Source of the DNA: JAGSPQ01 sp038206395
Lineage (GTDB): Bacteria; Myxococcota; Myxococcia; Myxococcales; Myxococcaceae
NCBI GenBank assembly: GCA_038206395.1
Contig: JBBRAX010000002.1
Location: 226,818 to 290,817 of the forward strand
DNA length: 64,000 bases
Direction of reading: 5' to 3'
Positions 16,344 to 25,793 of this stretch are shown piece after piece. The notes beneath the pieces are model-generated. The model was given only the letters and a program-made list of their open reading frames with translations. It was not told the origin of the DNA and did not search any database. Every line of letters starts with the position of its first letter. Position 1 is the stretch's first letter. Both the position numbers and the translations under genes were made by a program.

Positions 16344-18559
16344 TTCGCCTTCCGGATGCGCTGAATCTCTTCGCGGAACGCGGCTACCACTTTCGGCCAG
16401 CGGAAGGCGCCCGCGTATTTCAGCGCCTGGTCGCGAAGCTGCGCCCCGCCCAGCGCCCGCACGGCCTCGACGTAGCTCTCAGAGGAATGCCAGGTCGCTC
16501 CGGCGCCGCTGCGCGCGACGTGCCCCGCGAGCACGCTCGAGTCCGCGTTCGCCAGCAGCGGCGTGCCCACCGCGAACGCCTCGAGCGCCAGCAACGACAG
16601 ACTCTCGAACCGCGACGGAGCGACCGCCGCCATCGCCCCCGCCAACCCATTCCACTTGTCTTCCTCGCTGATTCGCCCGAGCACACGGACGCGCTCACCC
16701 CCGCCAAGATCCAGCGCTCCGCCTCCTGCGAGGACCAGCGTCGGAGCGTCGTGGAACGCGTTGACGAGCCCCCGGTGGTGTTCGACGAGCTCCTTCAGCC
16801 CCTTCCCCGTTTCCTGCCGGCCCACGTACATGAGGTACGGCCCGCGCAGCCCGTGCTTCTTAGCGAAGGCGTTGCGGTCGAGCGCCTCAGGCGGCTCGAT
16901 GCCCACGCCGACGATTCGGCTGCGCGCCGCATTCGGGAAGCGCTGCTGAATCAGCTGCTGCTCTTCCAGCGTGTTGCACATCAGGACCTGCGGCCGTTCG
17001 AACACGTCGCTGAACGCTTCGAAGCGAAACGGCGGCTCATCGTGTGCCGTCGGCACCACCAGCGCCTTGGCCCCCACCAACGGCACGCCCCAGGCTGTCG
17101 GCGCGTAGAGGTAGGTGAAGAAGATGAACGCGTCGTACGCTTCGCGCGACTCGGCGATCGCGCGCAGCAGCGACGGCGCCCGCGGGCCCTGTTCCGCGAT
17201 CCAGTGCTCTTCGGTGACGCGATCGTTCGGTCGGCTCAGAACGTCGTCCGACAACCGGTTGAACGCGCGCATCTGCCGCGGCGCCTCAGAACGAAAGCGT
17301 TGCACCCGCAGCGGGCCATCGCGCTCGGCGCCTTCCACCAGCGTGTTCGCCCACGTCAGGTGATCCGTCGCGCAGGTCGTCAGCACCGTCACGTCCATCT
17401 CGGCCGCCAGCTGCAGTGCGACCTGCCGTGCGTGCGACTCTGCTCCGCCGGTGATCTCTTCGCCGAAGCGCTGCACCACGATCGCCACCGACGGGCGGGT
17501 GTCTCGCCTGCCAATCCCTCGACTGGGCTCGCGATGAACGCCGAGCGCGACCTTCAGCGCCGCCTCGCTGGCCTGCGCCGACAGCGCCGCGACGCGCCGC
17601 TGCTGACCTTCGATGATCTTCCTCCGCATCGCGTCGTCTTCGGTGACCGCGACCACGAGTTCAGCCAACGCCGCGAAGTGCTTCGTGTCGAACACCACGC
17701 CCGCGCCGCCCATCGTCCACGGCACCGCTGCGGCTCCGAACGCGAGCACCGGAAGATCCGCCGCCATCGCCTCGATCAACGGCACGCCGAACCCTTCATG
17801 CTCGCTCATCGACACGTAGACATCCGCCTGCCGGTACGCGGCGACGAGCTCTCCGTGCGAGACCTTGCCGAGGAAGTCGACCCGCCCCAGCGCCGCGGCG
17901 CGCGCCTGCAGCCGCACGAACACCTGCTGCCCTTCCGCGTAGCCGCCGACCACGACCAACCGCGACGCCGGCCGCAACCTGAGCAGCTCGGCGTGAAGTG
18001 ACAGTAGATCCTCGACCCGCTTGTGCGCGACGACGCGGCTCACCGAGAGAACGATGGGCGCTCCCGCCTCGAGCCCGCCGGCGGCCTGGTCCGCGTCGAA
18101 CCGTGCTTCTTCCACGAACAACGGAACCAGGTGCACGTTGCGATGCCCGGCTTCGCGCAACTCAGCCACGTTCAGGTCGGACACGCCGATCGACAGCTCG
18201 ACCGAGTCGGCCAGCGCCGCGAGCTGTGCGCGCCCGGAGTTCAACGCCTCCTCGAGCCGTGTGCCCGCGTAGAACCGCGCCGGGGTGATGTTGTGAAACA
18301 CGACGCCGCGCCGGCAGTCGAGGTGCATCAACCGTCCGGCCCACTCGGACGCGATGCCGTGGTGGTAGAGGACGAGGTCGCCGCGCGCAGGCCGAAGCTG
18401 CGACGCGGGCTTCACCAGCGATCGAAGGTCTGAAGCCACCTCGCCCGCGTAGAGCTGACCTGAGAGCCCCAGCCGGCGCAGCAGCGCCTGGAATCCGACC
18501 GCGGCCTGACCCATCGCGTCGCCTAAGGTGAAATTCGCCAGGAGCTGATGAACTTCCAT
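16340..18559 (-). CDS. Two-domain glycosyltransferase (GT4-GT4 fusion)
   Basis: A 739-residue protein containing two GT-B fold glycosyltransferases. Domain 1 (about 1-335) has PIVLSVSRVVAHKRVEDLL and the sugar-nucleotide motif EHEGFGVPLIEAMAADLPVLA (Glu-x7-Glu type). Domain 2 (about 350-739) has a Gly-rich N-terminal ITGGAESHARQVA, YLMYVGRQETGKGLKELV and SRFESLSLLALEAFAVGTPLL. GT4 enzymes transfer sugars from nucleotide donors with retention of configuration. Two active sites in one chain suggest consecutive sugar additions to one glycan, as in O-antigen or exopolysaccharide assembly. No signal peptide. It is coupled to the small coiled-coil gene downstream, and another GT4 gene lies nearby at 19022. 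Acceptor unknown. Confidence 0.8.
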   Translation of the reverse strand: MEVHQLLANFTLGDAMGQAAVGFQALLRRLGLSGQLYAGEVASDLRSLVKPASQLRPARGDLVLYHHGIASEWAGRLMHLDCRRGVVFHNITPARFYAGTRLEEALNSGRAQLAALADSVELSIGVSDLNVAELREAGHRNVHLVPLFVEEARFDADQAAGGLEAGAPIVLSVSRVVAHKRVEDLLSLHAELLRLRPASRLVVVGGYAEGQQVFVRLQARAAALGRVDFLGKVSHGELVAAYRQADVYVSMSEHEGFGVPLIEAMAADLPVLAFGAAAVPWTMGGAGVVFDTKHFAALAELVVAVTEDDAMRRKIIEGQQRRVAALSAQASEAALKVALGVHREPSRGIGRRDTRPSVAIVVQRFGEEITGGAESHARQVALQLAAEMDVTVLTTCATDHLTWANTLVEGAERDGPLRVQRFRSEAPRQMRAFNRLSDDVLSRPNDRVTEEHWIAEQGPRAPSLLRAIAESREAYDAFIFFTYLYAPTAWGVPLVGAKALVVPTAHDEPPFRFEAFSDVFERPQVLMCNTLEEQQLIQQRFPNAARSRIVGVGIEPPEALDRNAFAKKHGLRGPYLMYVGRQETGKGLKELVEHHRGLVNAFHDAPTLVLAGGGALDLGGGERVRVLGRISEEDKWNGLAGAMAAVAPSRFESLSLLALEAFAVGTPLLANADSSVLAGHVARSGAGATWHSSESYVEAVRALGGAQLRDQALKYAGAFRWPKVVAAFREEIQRIRKAK

Positions 18560-18586
18560 CGGCCCGGCTAACTACTACGACTGCGC

Positions 18587-18958
18587 TCAGGACAGGCGAA
18601 GCTCTGCGCTGCGCGCCTGAATGAAGGAGCCGTCGAAGGTGTCGAGCACGCCGTCCAGCAGCGCCACGCTCGTCGGGTCCATCTGCAGAAACTCTGCACC
18701 CAGGCCCGTCGGCGTCACCCGCGCGACGCGGCAGAACGCCTCGACCATGCGGGCGTCCTTCGCCGGTGCAAACTGCACATGAATCGTGCTCCCCAGCGGC
18801 GCCACGTTGTGCGTCGCGATGAACAGGCCCGCCTTCGACAAGTCCGACGCGTAGTCGACCTCGTACGGAGCGTCCGTCTTCTCGTGGTGCTGAACCAGGA
18901 TGCGAACCGGATGACGGGTGTGCGCGCGGCGTTCAGGGCTCATGGGGGCGCGAACCAT
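18587..18958 (-). CDS. PilZ-domain protein (c-di-GMP receptor type)
   Basis: A 123-residue single-domain protein. The ATG at 18958 is chosen because GGGAAG lies 7 bases upstream; a TTG at 18973 is an alternative. It has the PilZ signatures in order: RRAHTRHPV (the RxxxR arginine motif) at the N-terminus and DLSKAG (the D/NxSxxG motif) about 30 residues later, followed by beta strands (GSTIHVQF, FCRVARVTPTGLGAEF). These two motifs bind cyclic-di-GMP in the family, so binding is likely. Its position between glycosyltransferase genes suggests control of polysaccharide synthesis, which is inference. Confidence 0.8.
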   Translation of the reverse strand: MVRAPMSPERRAHTRHPVRILVQHHEKTDAPYEVDYASDLSKAGLFIATHNVAPLGSTIHVQFAPAKDARMVEAFCRVARVTPTGLGAEFLQMDPTSVALLDGVLDTFDGSFIQARSAELRLS

Positions 18959-19009
18959 CGTCGCTTCCCGCAACGTGTTTCAAGGGGGGCGATGTAGGGC
19001 AACCGCGCC

Positions 19010-19015
19010 TATAAG
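19010..19015 (+). promoter_or_regulatory. -10-like box TATAAG, leaderless spacing
   Basis: TATAAG ends 6 bases before the GTG at 19022, the same spacing as at 3024-3029. There is no Shine-Dalgarno before this GTG. Confidence 0.4.
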
Positions 19016-19021
19016 CCCCGC

Positions 19022-20092
19022 GTGCGAATCGCGATGGACGCGTCGTTGTGGGACGAGCCGACCACCGGCATCGGCCTCTACACGCGCGCGCTGCACGCCG
19101 CGCTGACCACGAAGGGAGCGAAAGTCGAACGCTGGGGCGCCGCCAGATCCGGCGAGTTCCCGCGGCGCCGCATGTCGCGCACCCGCTTCTTCCTCGAGCA
19201 GGCGCCGAAGCTGCTCGTCAGGGAAGTGCCCGACGTCTTTCACGCGGTGAGCAACTTCAACCTGCCGCTGCAGAAGATCGCCGGCGTGAAGCTGGTGCTC
19301 ACCGTGCACGACCTGATCCCGATGCTGCTGCCGGACACCGTGTCGACCGCGTTCCGTTGGCAGTTTCGGCTCTGGCTCGCGCGAAGCCTCAAGGTCGCCG
19401 ACGCGGTGGTGTGCGTCAGCGACACGACGCGAACGAGCCTGCTCCAGCACTTCGACGCCGACCCCGCACGGGTTCACACGGTGCACAACGGCGTCGACCA
19501 CGTCGAAGCGGTCGCGAAGCCTGATCGCACCACCGTGCAGTACCTCGACGCGCTGGGCCTGCCGCCTACCTTCTTTCTCTACGCCGGCGCGCTCGACGCG
19601 AGAAAGAACGTGGGCCTCGTGGTGCAGGCGTGCGATCGCCTTCGCGCCGCAGGCCACCACCCGACGCTGGTGATCGCCGGCCAGCCCTGGTTCGGCAGCG
19701 ACGAACTCGAGCGCGAGGTGCACGCGGCCAGAGCGCGCGGGCTCGACGTCCGGATGCTCGGCTACCTCGCCGACCCGGTCTTCTACGCGCTGATGCGTCG
19801 GGCGGGCGTCTTCGTCTTTCCCTCACGCTACGAAGGCTTCGGCCTGCCGCCGCTGGAAGCGATGCACCTGGGCGTGCCGACCATCGTCTCGAACGCCGGC
19901 TCGCTGCCGGAAATCTGCGGCGACGCGGCGGTGAAGGTTGACCCCGCCGACGACCACGGGCTCGCGTTCGAGCTGCTGCGCCTGCTCGAAGATCCAGCAG
20001 CACGAAAAGCGCTGGGCAAGAAGGGCCAGGCGCGCGCGGCGGCGTTCACGTGGGAAGCCGCGGCGACGAAGCTGCTCAAGATCTACGGGTAG
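19022..20092 (+). CDS. Glycosyltransferase family 4 (mannosyltransferase-like)
   Basis: A 356-residue GT-B glycosyltransferase starting at GTG 19022. It shows the usual GT4 order: MDASLWDEPTTGIGLYTRAL (acceptor-side loop), VHDLIPMLLPD, VVCVSDTTR, FFLYAGALDARKNVGLVV (start of the donor domain, about residue 180) and the donor-binding FPSRYEGFGLPPLEAMHLG (about 262-280). GIGLYTRAL and the PSRYEGFGLPPLEA motif are typical of mannosyl- and rhamnosyltransferases of O-chain and exopolysaccharide pathways. It diverges from the PilZ gene, and its last 10 bases overlap the 3' end of the convergent lipoprotein gene. Donor and acceptor are not determined. Confidence 0.85.
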   Translation: MRIAMDASLWDEPTTGIGLYTRALHAALTTKGAKVERWGAARSGEFPRRRMSRTRFFLEQAPKLLVREVPDVFHAVSNFNLPLQKIAGVKLVLTVHDLIPMLLPDTVSTAFRWQFRLWLARSLKVADAVVCVSDTTRTSLLQHFDADPARVHTVHNGVDHVEAVAKPDRTTVQYLDALGLPPTFFLYAGALDARKNVGLVVQACDRLRAAGHHPTLVIAGQPWFGSDELEREVHAARARGLDVRMLGYLADPVFYALMRRAGVFVFPSRYEGFGLPPLEAMHLGVPTIVSNAGSLPEICGDAAVKVDPADDHGLAFELLRLLEDPAARKALGKKGQARAAAFTWEAAATKLLKIYG

Positions 20093-21249
20093 CCGCGCCA
20101 GACCCAGATCAGCGCATCGGCGAGCGTCGCTCGATACGCCTCGCTTGCGCAGTGACCCAGCGTCTTCGCGAGCACGTACCGCCGGTGGTAACCCTTCGCG
20201 AGCAGCGCCGCCGACATGCGGTTGTTCGCCATCACCCAGTTGTGGTGGCCGCTCTCGGGCGCGCTGTAGCCATTGTCGAGCTCGTTCACGTTGAGGAAGG
20301 CGCGAAGCGGCTTCACGGGCGAGTTGGTGATCAGCTGGAGGCTCGAGTGGTATTCCCACGCGCCCAGCGGGTAGATGGGCGACTCGGGCTGGCCGCTGTT
20401 CTGCTGCGCGACGAAGGTGCCCGAGTAGCTGACGACGCGGCGGAAGAGGTCGGGGCGGAACCAGGCCATCGTGTACGCGGCCGCGGCGCCCGAGCTGCAG
20501 CCGTACGCGGCGCGCCCTTCGGGATCGTTGGTGAAGCCGAGGTTCGGATACGCCGCTTTGATCGCTGGGTTGCTCAGCACGGCCGGCAGCACCTCGAGCT
20601 CGATGAAGCGGGCGTAACGGTCGGACAGCGTGTCGTACTCGAGGCCGCGCTCGCTGCCCTGCGCGTCGTTGCCGCCGTTCTGCACCCCGATTGCGATGAA
20701 CGGAGGAATCTTCCGCGCCGGGTTGGTCGCAATGGTGAGGTTGTCGAGCGCGAAGGCGATCTCGTTGATCGGCCCCGGCCCATCTTGAATCACCAGAATC
20801 GGCGCCTTCGTCCCATCGACGTATTTCGCCGGCACGTACACCCGGATGTTCCGGGTGAGCAGGCGCGGCTTCGCGGGGTTCAGCGTCGGGTCGCCGCCGT
20901 CGAAGATGCTCGACTTCGTCGAGTCCATCGTGAAGTTGAAGAACTTCCCCTTCGGGTTGCCCTGGTCGGTGAGGTCGGGCTGCGTGGTGAACGGCGGCAT
21001 CACCATGAAGTCGCCGTCGCCTTCGGTGCCGACGTCGGGCTTGCCCGCATCGAAGCCCGCATCGGCTCCGGCATCCACTGGACCCGCGTCCACGCCGCTG
21101 TCGGGCGTGCCTGCGTCGGGAACCCCTGAGTCCTCGACGATGACGCCCGCGTCGAAGCCGCTGTCGGGAATCGCAGCGTCAGGCGGAGAGGTGATGGCGC
21201 CGCCGCAGCCCACGAGGAAGGCGAGTGCAGCGAAGCGGAGTGCGCGCAT
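20083..21249 (-). CDS. Esterase-family lipoprotein with Asp/Ala/Gly/Pro linker
   Basis: A 388-residue lipoprotein: signal peptide and lipobox LAFLVGCGG (Cys15), then a 60-residue linker of DAG, PDSG and DAGT units (about 22-80), then an enterochelin-esterase-like alpha/beta hydrolase domain (RNIRVYVPAKYVDG, ILVIQDG, nucleophile elbow YGCSSGAAAAY, and His in SGHHNW and LGHC). The linker probably holds the enzyme away from the outer membrane. This is the third esterase of this superfamily in the window but the only exported one. It begins 10 bases after the kinase-WD40 stop, so it may be co-transcribed with it; a TAGTCT box 7 bases before the ATG could also start a separate transcript. Confidence 0.75.
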   Translation of the reverse strand: MRALRFAALAFLVGCGGAITSPPDAAIPDSGFDAGVIVEDSGVPDAGTPDSGVDAGPVDAGADAGFDAGKPDVGTEGDGDFMVMPPFTTQPDLTDQGNPKGKFFNFTMDSTKSSIFDGGDPTLNPAKPRLLTRNIRVYVPAKYVDGTKAPILVIQDGPGPINEIAFALDNLTIATNPARKIPPFIAIGVQNGGNDAQGSERGLEYDTLSDRYARFIELEVLPAVLSNPAIKAAYPNLGFTNDPEGRAAYGCSSGAAAAYTMAWFRPDLFRRVVSYSGTFVAQQNSGQPESPIYPLGAWEYHSSLQLITNSPVKPLRAFLNVNELDNGYSAPESGHHNWVMANNRMSAALLAKGYHRRYVLAKTLGHCASEAYRATLADALIWVWRGYP

Positions 21250-21256
21250 GCGCCGC

Positions 21257-21262
21257 AGACTA
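21257..21262 (-). promoter_or_regulatory. -10-like box TAGTCT, leaderless spacing
   Basis: TAGTCT on the minus strand ends 7 bases before the ATG at 21249. Its TAG is also the stop codon of the kinase gene, so the match is partly forced and the box is less certain than the others. Confidence 0.25.
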
Positions 21263-24200
21263 CTCGACGGTCAACCAGCGTACCGTGCGATCCGAGCCAG
21301 CGACGCCCAGGCGACCCGCTTCATCGAAGCCAAGCGCGAGCACGTCACCGGCGTGCAGGCGGAGCTCGACATGTAGAGCGGCCGACCCGGTGCTCCAGAC
21401 GTAGACCGCGCCATCGTCGGCGCCCGCCGCGATCCACTGGCCGTCGCGGCTGAAAGCGAGCGCTCCGACGCCATCGGTCGAAGCCACCAACTGGGCGTTC
21501 GCGACGCCGGTTGCGACGTTCCACAAGGTCACCCGCCGGTCATCCCCCCCCGAAGCCAGCGTCTTGCCATCGGGGCTGAAGCGAAGAGCGCCAATCGCGC
21601 CGTCGTGGCCTTCGAGGCGGCGGAGCTGCTTCCCCGTCGCCGCTTCGACGAGTGAGACGTACTTGTCCGCGCGCCCGATCGCGAGTGTCGAGCCGCCGAA
21701 AGCGAGCGCGTTCACCAGCGTGTCCTTCTCGCGAAAGATCTCGCGGCCGAACTCGAGGCTCCACAACACGAAGGTGCCGTCGTCCGTGCTCCACGCCGCG
21801 CGCAGCCCATCGTCCGACACCGCGACCGCGCGCACCTTCCCTTCCGACTGCTCGAGCACGCGCGCCTTCGCGTCGTCGCCCCAGGTGAGCACCTGCCCGT
21901 CATCGCTGCCTGAGATCGCGACGTGCGCGGAGGTAGCAACGGCGGTGACGGGAAGGGAATGGGCCGCTCCTGAAACGGCGAGCGCATTCCGCGCGCCAAC
22001 CAGCCGCATCACCTTCGCGTCGCGGAAGCCGATCACCACTGTGCCATCGGGCGCCATCGCGGCAGACGTGGGCTCCATCCCGAGCTCGGGCAGCACCGGC
22101 GCGCGGCCGTCGGCGGGCCACTGCCACGCCTCCAGCGATCGGCCCTTCGTCGCGAGGTACAGGTCAGGCCCATCGGGGTTCGAAGGATCCGCCGCGAGCG
22201 CGGTGATCCCCGAGCCGAAGCCAGACAGCCGCGCCACTGGCCGGCCCTGGACCCACGCCCGAACGGTGCCGTCGGCGCTGCCCGAGACCAACGGCCACGT
22301 GCGCGTCGACGCGAGCGCAGTCACATCGTCGAGGTGCCCCACCCACTTCGGAGCCCCCGCTTCGTTCACCAGAAACAGGTTCCGTTCGAGCCCGACCACG
22401 AGTCCCGCCGGCGTCCACCGCATCGCCGTCACCGGACGATCGAGCTTGATGACGGGTTCCCTGCCCGGCTCGAAGACGCGCACGCCATCGCGGCCGCTGG
22501 ACGCGAGCGCGGAGCCTGCCGCCAGCGACCTCACCGGCCCATCGTGCTTCGCCACCCGCAGCGTCTCTGGGGTGTCGCGCTTCCAGCTGCGCACTTCGCC
22601 ATCGCGAAGGCCCGCGTAGAGGGTGAGCCCGTCTTCAGCGGCTGCGATCGACAGCGGCTGCGCGGGAAGTGGAACGCTGGCGATTTGCTGCTTCGTCCGC
22701 GGATTCCACGCGCGAAGGGTGCGGTCGTCCCCGCCCGTGACGAGCACGTCGTCGTCCGCGAACACCACGGCCTGCTGCCAGCCGGGGCCACAGGGCAGCA
22801 CGGCCGTCTCTTTCCCGTCTGCGTCGTAGATCGTCACGCCGCCCAGCGTCGCGCACGCGACGAGGTCACCCCGCGCCGCGATCGCTGCACACCCATTTGG
22901 CACCACCACCGACCACGCCCGTCGCGGAACCCCAGAGAGCCGCGTCAGCGCCGCCACGCCCCGCCCCAGCGGAACATCGGCCAGCGCCTTTGCCTCTTCG
23001 ACCCGCGCCGCCGCACCGACGACGTCGCCTTCGTCCCACGCCGCCTGCGCGCGCTCGGCCACGACCTTGGCCAGCACCGCGCGAGAACCTTCGGCTGCCC
23101 TGTCGCCCAACTCGATCGCACGGTCCGCGGCCCGTTGAGCCCCCCACCAGAGCAGCAGCGAGACGCAAAGGCCCAGCGCCAGCGCACCGACCGCGATCAA
23201 CAGCCCCTTCGGCCGCTTGCGATCCACATGCACACCGAGCGCGAGGTTCAGCGCCTCGGCCAGCTCGACCGCCGAGGCGAACCGCTTCGCTCGATCGCGC
23301 TCGAGCGCCTTCATCGTCACGGCAATCAGCTCGGGGGGCGCCTTTCTTTCTTCTGCAGCAATGTCGGGCACGGGCGAGGTCGTCACCGCGGCGAGCAGCT
23401 CGGCGTTCGTCTTCCCCTCGAACGGCGTGCGGCCGGTGAGCAGCTGGAAGAGCATCACGCCCAGCGACCAGACGTCGCTCTGCGCGTCCATGTGCTCGAC
23501 CTTGCCGTGCGCCTGCTCAGGGCTCATGTACCGGGGCGTGCCCATCGCCTGGCCGGCCATCGTCTGGCTCGCGGTGCGGGCTGCGCCTTGCCCCAGGGTG
23601 CTGGGGCGATCGCCGAGCGTCGTCCCGGGGGTGCTGCCGTCGACGCGCAGCGGAACGTCGGTCATTCCCTGCGCGCGGGCGAGGCCCCAGTCGACGACCT
23701 GCGTCTGGCCGAAGGAGCCGACCATCACGTTGTCTGGCTTGAGGTCGCGGTGAATGACCCCGCGCGAGTGGGCGAACGCCACCGTCTGCACCACGTCGAG
23801 CAGGTGCGGCATCAGGCTCAGGCGTTCTTCCAGCGACGCGCAGCCATCGAGCGCGTCGGCGAGCGTGCGGCCCTGCACCCGCTTCATCGCGTAGTACAGC
23901 GAGCCGTCGTTTCGCTTTCCGAGCTCGTAGACGGGGACGATGCCCGGGTGCTCGAGCTGCGCGGTGATGCGGGCCTCGCGCAGGAAGCGCTCGGCGATCG
24001 CGGTGGCGTACGAGTCGCCGCGCTGCGAGAGCTCGGGCAGCATCTGCTTGACGGCGACGTCGCGCTCGAGGTGCGCGTCGCGGGTCAGCAGCACGCGGCC
24101 CAGGCCTCCGCGGCCGAGCTCCTTCTCGGCGCCGTTCTCGCCCAGGGGTAGGAAGCGCCCGGCCGGCTCGAAGGGCAGCTCTTCCCCTGGCGCGGTCTCG

Positions 24201-24268
24201 GTCGACGGGCCTGTTTTCCGGGCGAGCACGCTCGGAAGGGTCCCGCCCAGCTCGTCTTTCTCGGCCAC
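21260..24268 (-). CDS. Membrane Ser/Thr protein kinase with WD40 propeller
   Basis: A 1002-residue protein starting with GTG. Kinase domain about 45-345: G-loop GRGGLGRV (52-59), catalytic Lys74 in VAVKQ, HRDLKPDN (Asp175), DWG (193-195, in place of DFG, a change often seen in bacterial kinases), SPEQ (249-252) and SDVWSLGVM. One membrane span at about 354-376 (GLLIAVGALALGLCVSLLLWWG). From about 430 to the end there are repeated WD40 blades (VTGGDDRTLRAWNP, SGRDGVRVF, VSGSADGTVRAW, SGSDDGQVLTW, SGGDDRRVTLWN, AGADDGAVYVWS), enough for one or two propellers. The outside propeller would sense a ligand or protein and the cytoplasmic kinase would signal. A TATAAG box lies 10 bases before the start. 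The target is unknown. Confidence 0.9.
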   Translation of the reverse strand: MAEKDELGGTLPSVLARKTGPSTETAPGEELPFEPAGRFLPLGENGAEKELGRGGLGRVLLTRDAHLERDVAVKQMLPELSQRGDSYATAIAERFLREARITAQLEHPGIVPVYELGKRNDGSLYYAMKRVQGRTLADALDGCASLEERLSLMPHLLDVVQTVAFAHSRGVIHRDLKPDNVMVGSFGQTQVVDWGLARAQGMTDVPLRVDGSTPGTTLGDRPSTLGQGAARTASQTMAGQAMGTPRYMSPEQAHGKVEHMDAQSDVWSLGVMLFQLLTGRTPFEGKTNAELLAAVTTSPVPDIAAEERKAPPELIAVTMKALERDRAKRFASAVELAEALNLALGVHVDRKRPKGLLIAVGALALGLCVSLLLWWGAQRAADRAIELGDRAAEGSRAVLAKVVAERAQAAWDEGDVVGAAARVEEAKALADVPLGRGVAALTRLSGVPRRAWSVVVPNGCAAIAARGDLVACATLGGVTIYDADGKETAVLPCGPGWQQAVVFADDDVLVTGGDDRTLRAWNPRTKQQIASVPLPAQPLSIAAAEDGLTLYAGLRDGEVRSWKRDTPETLRVAKHDGPVRSLAAGSALASSGRDGVRVFEPGREPVIKLDRPVTAMRWTPAGLVVGLERNLFLVNEAGAPKWVGHLDDVTALASTRTWPLVSGSADGTVRAWVQGRPVARLSGFGSGITALAADPSNPDGPDLYLATKGRSLEAWQWPADGRAPVLPELGMEPTSAAMAPDGTVVIGFRDAKVMRLVGARNALAVSGAAHSLPVTAVATSAHVAISGSDDGQVLTWGDDAKARVLEQSEGKVRAVAVSDDGLRAAWSTDDGTFVLWSLEFGREIFREKDTLVNALAFGGSTLAIGRADKYVSLVEAATGKQLRRLEGHDGAIGALRFSPDGKTLASGGDDRRVTLWNVATGVANAQLVASTDGVGALAFSRDGQWIAAGADDGAVYVWSTGSAALHVELRLHAGDVLALGFDEAGRLGVAGSDRTVRWLTVE

Positions 24269-24350
24269 TTTAAGCGCGCTTATACCCCGCCACTGCTGGC
24301 GATTTTATTGAAGAGATCTTCTGTAGGGGTCGCCCGTTTCACCTCGACCC

Positions 24351-25793
24351 ATGAACCGAACGACGACATTTCTGGTGATTGCTGCTGCCCTCGGGCTGGT
24401 GGCGCTGGTGGTGAAGCTTCCCGGGCCGACCGCGGCTCCGCCGGCTCCCGTCGTCGAGCCGGTGAAGGTCGCCGGGCAGGACCCGGCGCCGCCGCCCGGG
24501 CCGGACCTCAAGTCGACGCCGGGCTCGCTCACTCTGACGGGCAGGCTCTCGCACCCCTACGTCACCCCGGGAACGTCGGACGTCTTCCTGAGCGTCGACG
24601 TCAGCGCCGTCGACGTGCCGGGTGCCACGCGCGCCCCGGTGAACCTCTCGGTGGTCATCGACCGTTCGGGGTCGATGTCGGGGGCGAAGATTCGGCATGC
24701 CCGCCAGGCCGCGCTGGCGCTGGTGGATCAGCTGGAAGCGACCGATCGGTTGTCCGTCGTCCACTACGGCAGTGACGTCGTCGTCTTTCCCGGCACCTTC
24801 GTCACCCCCGACAACAAGCGCCGCCTCAAGTCGTTCATCTCGCGCATCCAGGACGAGGGCGGCACCAACATCTCAGACGGCCTCACCGCCGGCAAAGCGC
24901 AGCTCGACAAGGGCCGTTCAGACTTCTCGGTGAACCGCCTCATTCTTCTTTCCGACGGGCAGCCGACGGTCGGCATCACCTCGCCCGCGGCGCTCGCCAA
25001 GCTGGCGCAGCGCTTCCACCAGGACGGCACGACGGTGACGAGCATCGGCGTCGGCATCGACTTCAACGAAGACCTGATGCAGCGGCTCGCCGAAGTGGGC
25101 GGCGGCAGCTATGCGTTCCTGCAGGACTCGACCGCCATCGCCGGCATCTTCGCCCGCGACCTCGCCCAGGCCGGGGCCCTGGTGGCCCGCGACGTCACCC
25201 TGCAGCTCACGCTTCCCGCGGGCGTTCGCTTCGGTGAGGTGCTGGGCCGCCCCGCGACGAGCAACGGCAGCACCGTGGTGATTCCGATGCCCGACTTTTC
25301 CGCCCGTCAGGTCGAGAAGCTGGTGGTGCGCGTCAGCGTCCAGGCGCCGGGCCTGGCGAACCAGGCCGTCGACGTCGCGGCGATGAAGCTCAACTACAGC
25401 GACGTGCTCGCCGGCCAGGGCGCCGACGCCGCGCTGAAGCTGGCCGCGCTGGTCACCGCGGATTCGTCTCTCGCCCAGTCGCGCCGCGACAAGGACGCCG
25501 TGGTCGCCGCCACCCGCGCGCAATCGGCGATGAACTACCGCCGTGCCGCGGGCTTCCTCGAGAAGGGCGATGGCAGGCGCGCCACCGAAGAGCTGAAGAA
25601 GAATGAGCTTCTGTTCGACGACGTGGCGCCGTTCGCAGGCGGCGAGCTCGACAACGACCGCGCCCAGAACAAGGAGTTCTTCGGCCTCACCACCGCCCCC
25701 GCCGCGGCCGCGCCGGAAGCCCGGTCGGCCAACACCAAGGCGATGAAGGTGCAGTCGTTCAAGAGCAGCGGCTACGGCGCGTCGGTCTATTAA
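24351..25793 (+). CDS. VWA-domain membrane-anchored protein
   Basis: A 480-residue protein from the ATG at 24351. An N-terminal hydrophobic segment (FLVIAAALGLVALVV) anchors or exports it, and a Pro-rich stretch follows. The von Willebrand factor A domain (about 98-270) has an intact MIDAS: DRSGSMSG, a Thr in GGTNISDGL and Asp in LLSDGQPT. After it come beta-rich segments (VTLQLTLPAGVRFGEVLG, KLVVRVSVQAPG) and a helical C-terminus, the layout of the YfbK/inter-alpha-trypsin-inhibitor-like VWA proteins. The metal site suggests binding to a protein partner. It is divergent from the kinase-WD40 gene (82 bases). Function is not otherwise visible. Confidence 0.75.
   Translation: MNRTTTFLVIAAALGLVALVVKLPGPTAAPPAPVVEPVKVAGQDPAPPPGPDLKSTPGSLTLTGRLSHPYVTPGTSDVFLSVDVSAVDVPGATRAPVNLSVVIDRSGSMSGAKIRHARQAALALVDQLEATDRLSVVHYGSDVVVFPGTFVTPDNKRRLKSFISRIQDEGGTNISDGLTAGKAQLDKGRSDFSVNRLILLSDGQPTVGITSPAALAKLAQRFHQDGTTVTSIGVGIDFNEDLMQRLAEVGGGSYAFLQDSTAIAGIFARDLAQAGALVARDVTLQLTLPAGVRFGEVLGRPATSNGSTVVIPMPDFSARQVEKLVVRVSVQAPGLANQAVDVAAMKLNYSDVLAGQGADAALKLAALVTADSSLAQSRRDKDAVVAATRAQSAMNYRRAAGFLEKGDGRRATEELKKNELLFDDVAPFAGGELDNDRAQNKEFFGLTTAPAAAAPEARSANTKAMKVQSFKSSGYGASVY

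Noticed and set aside
14004..16364. A 786-residue plus-strand frame
   Set aside because: It crosses the minisatellite and runs antisense to the beta-helix gene and the small coiled-coil gene; the sequence is Arg/Ala-rich without domains.
21040..21190. Imperfect DNA repeat (GTC/CGC/ATC GG units)
   Set aside because: It encodes the Asp-Ala-Gly/Pro linker of the esterase lipoprotein and needs no other explanation.
22334..24151. A 605-residue plus-strand frame
   Set aside because: It is antisense to the kinase-WD40 gene, whose motifs are complete, and has no recognisable content.
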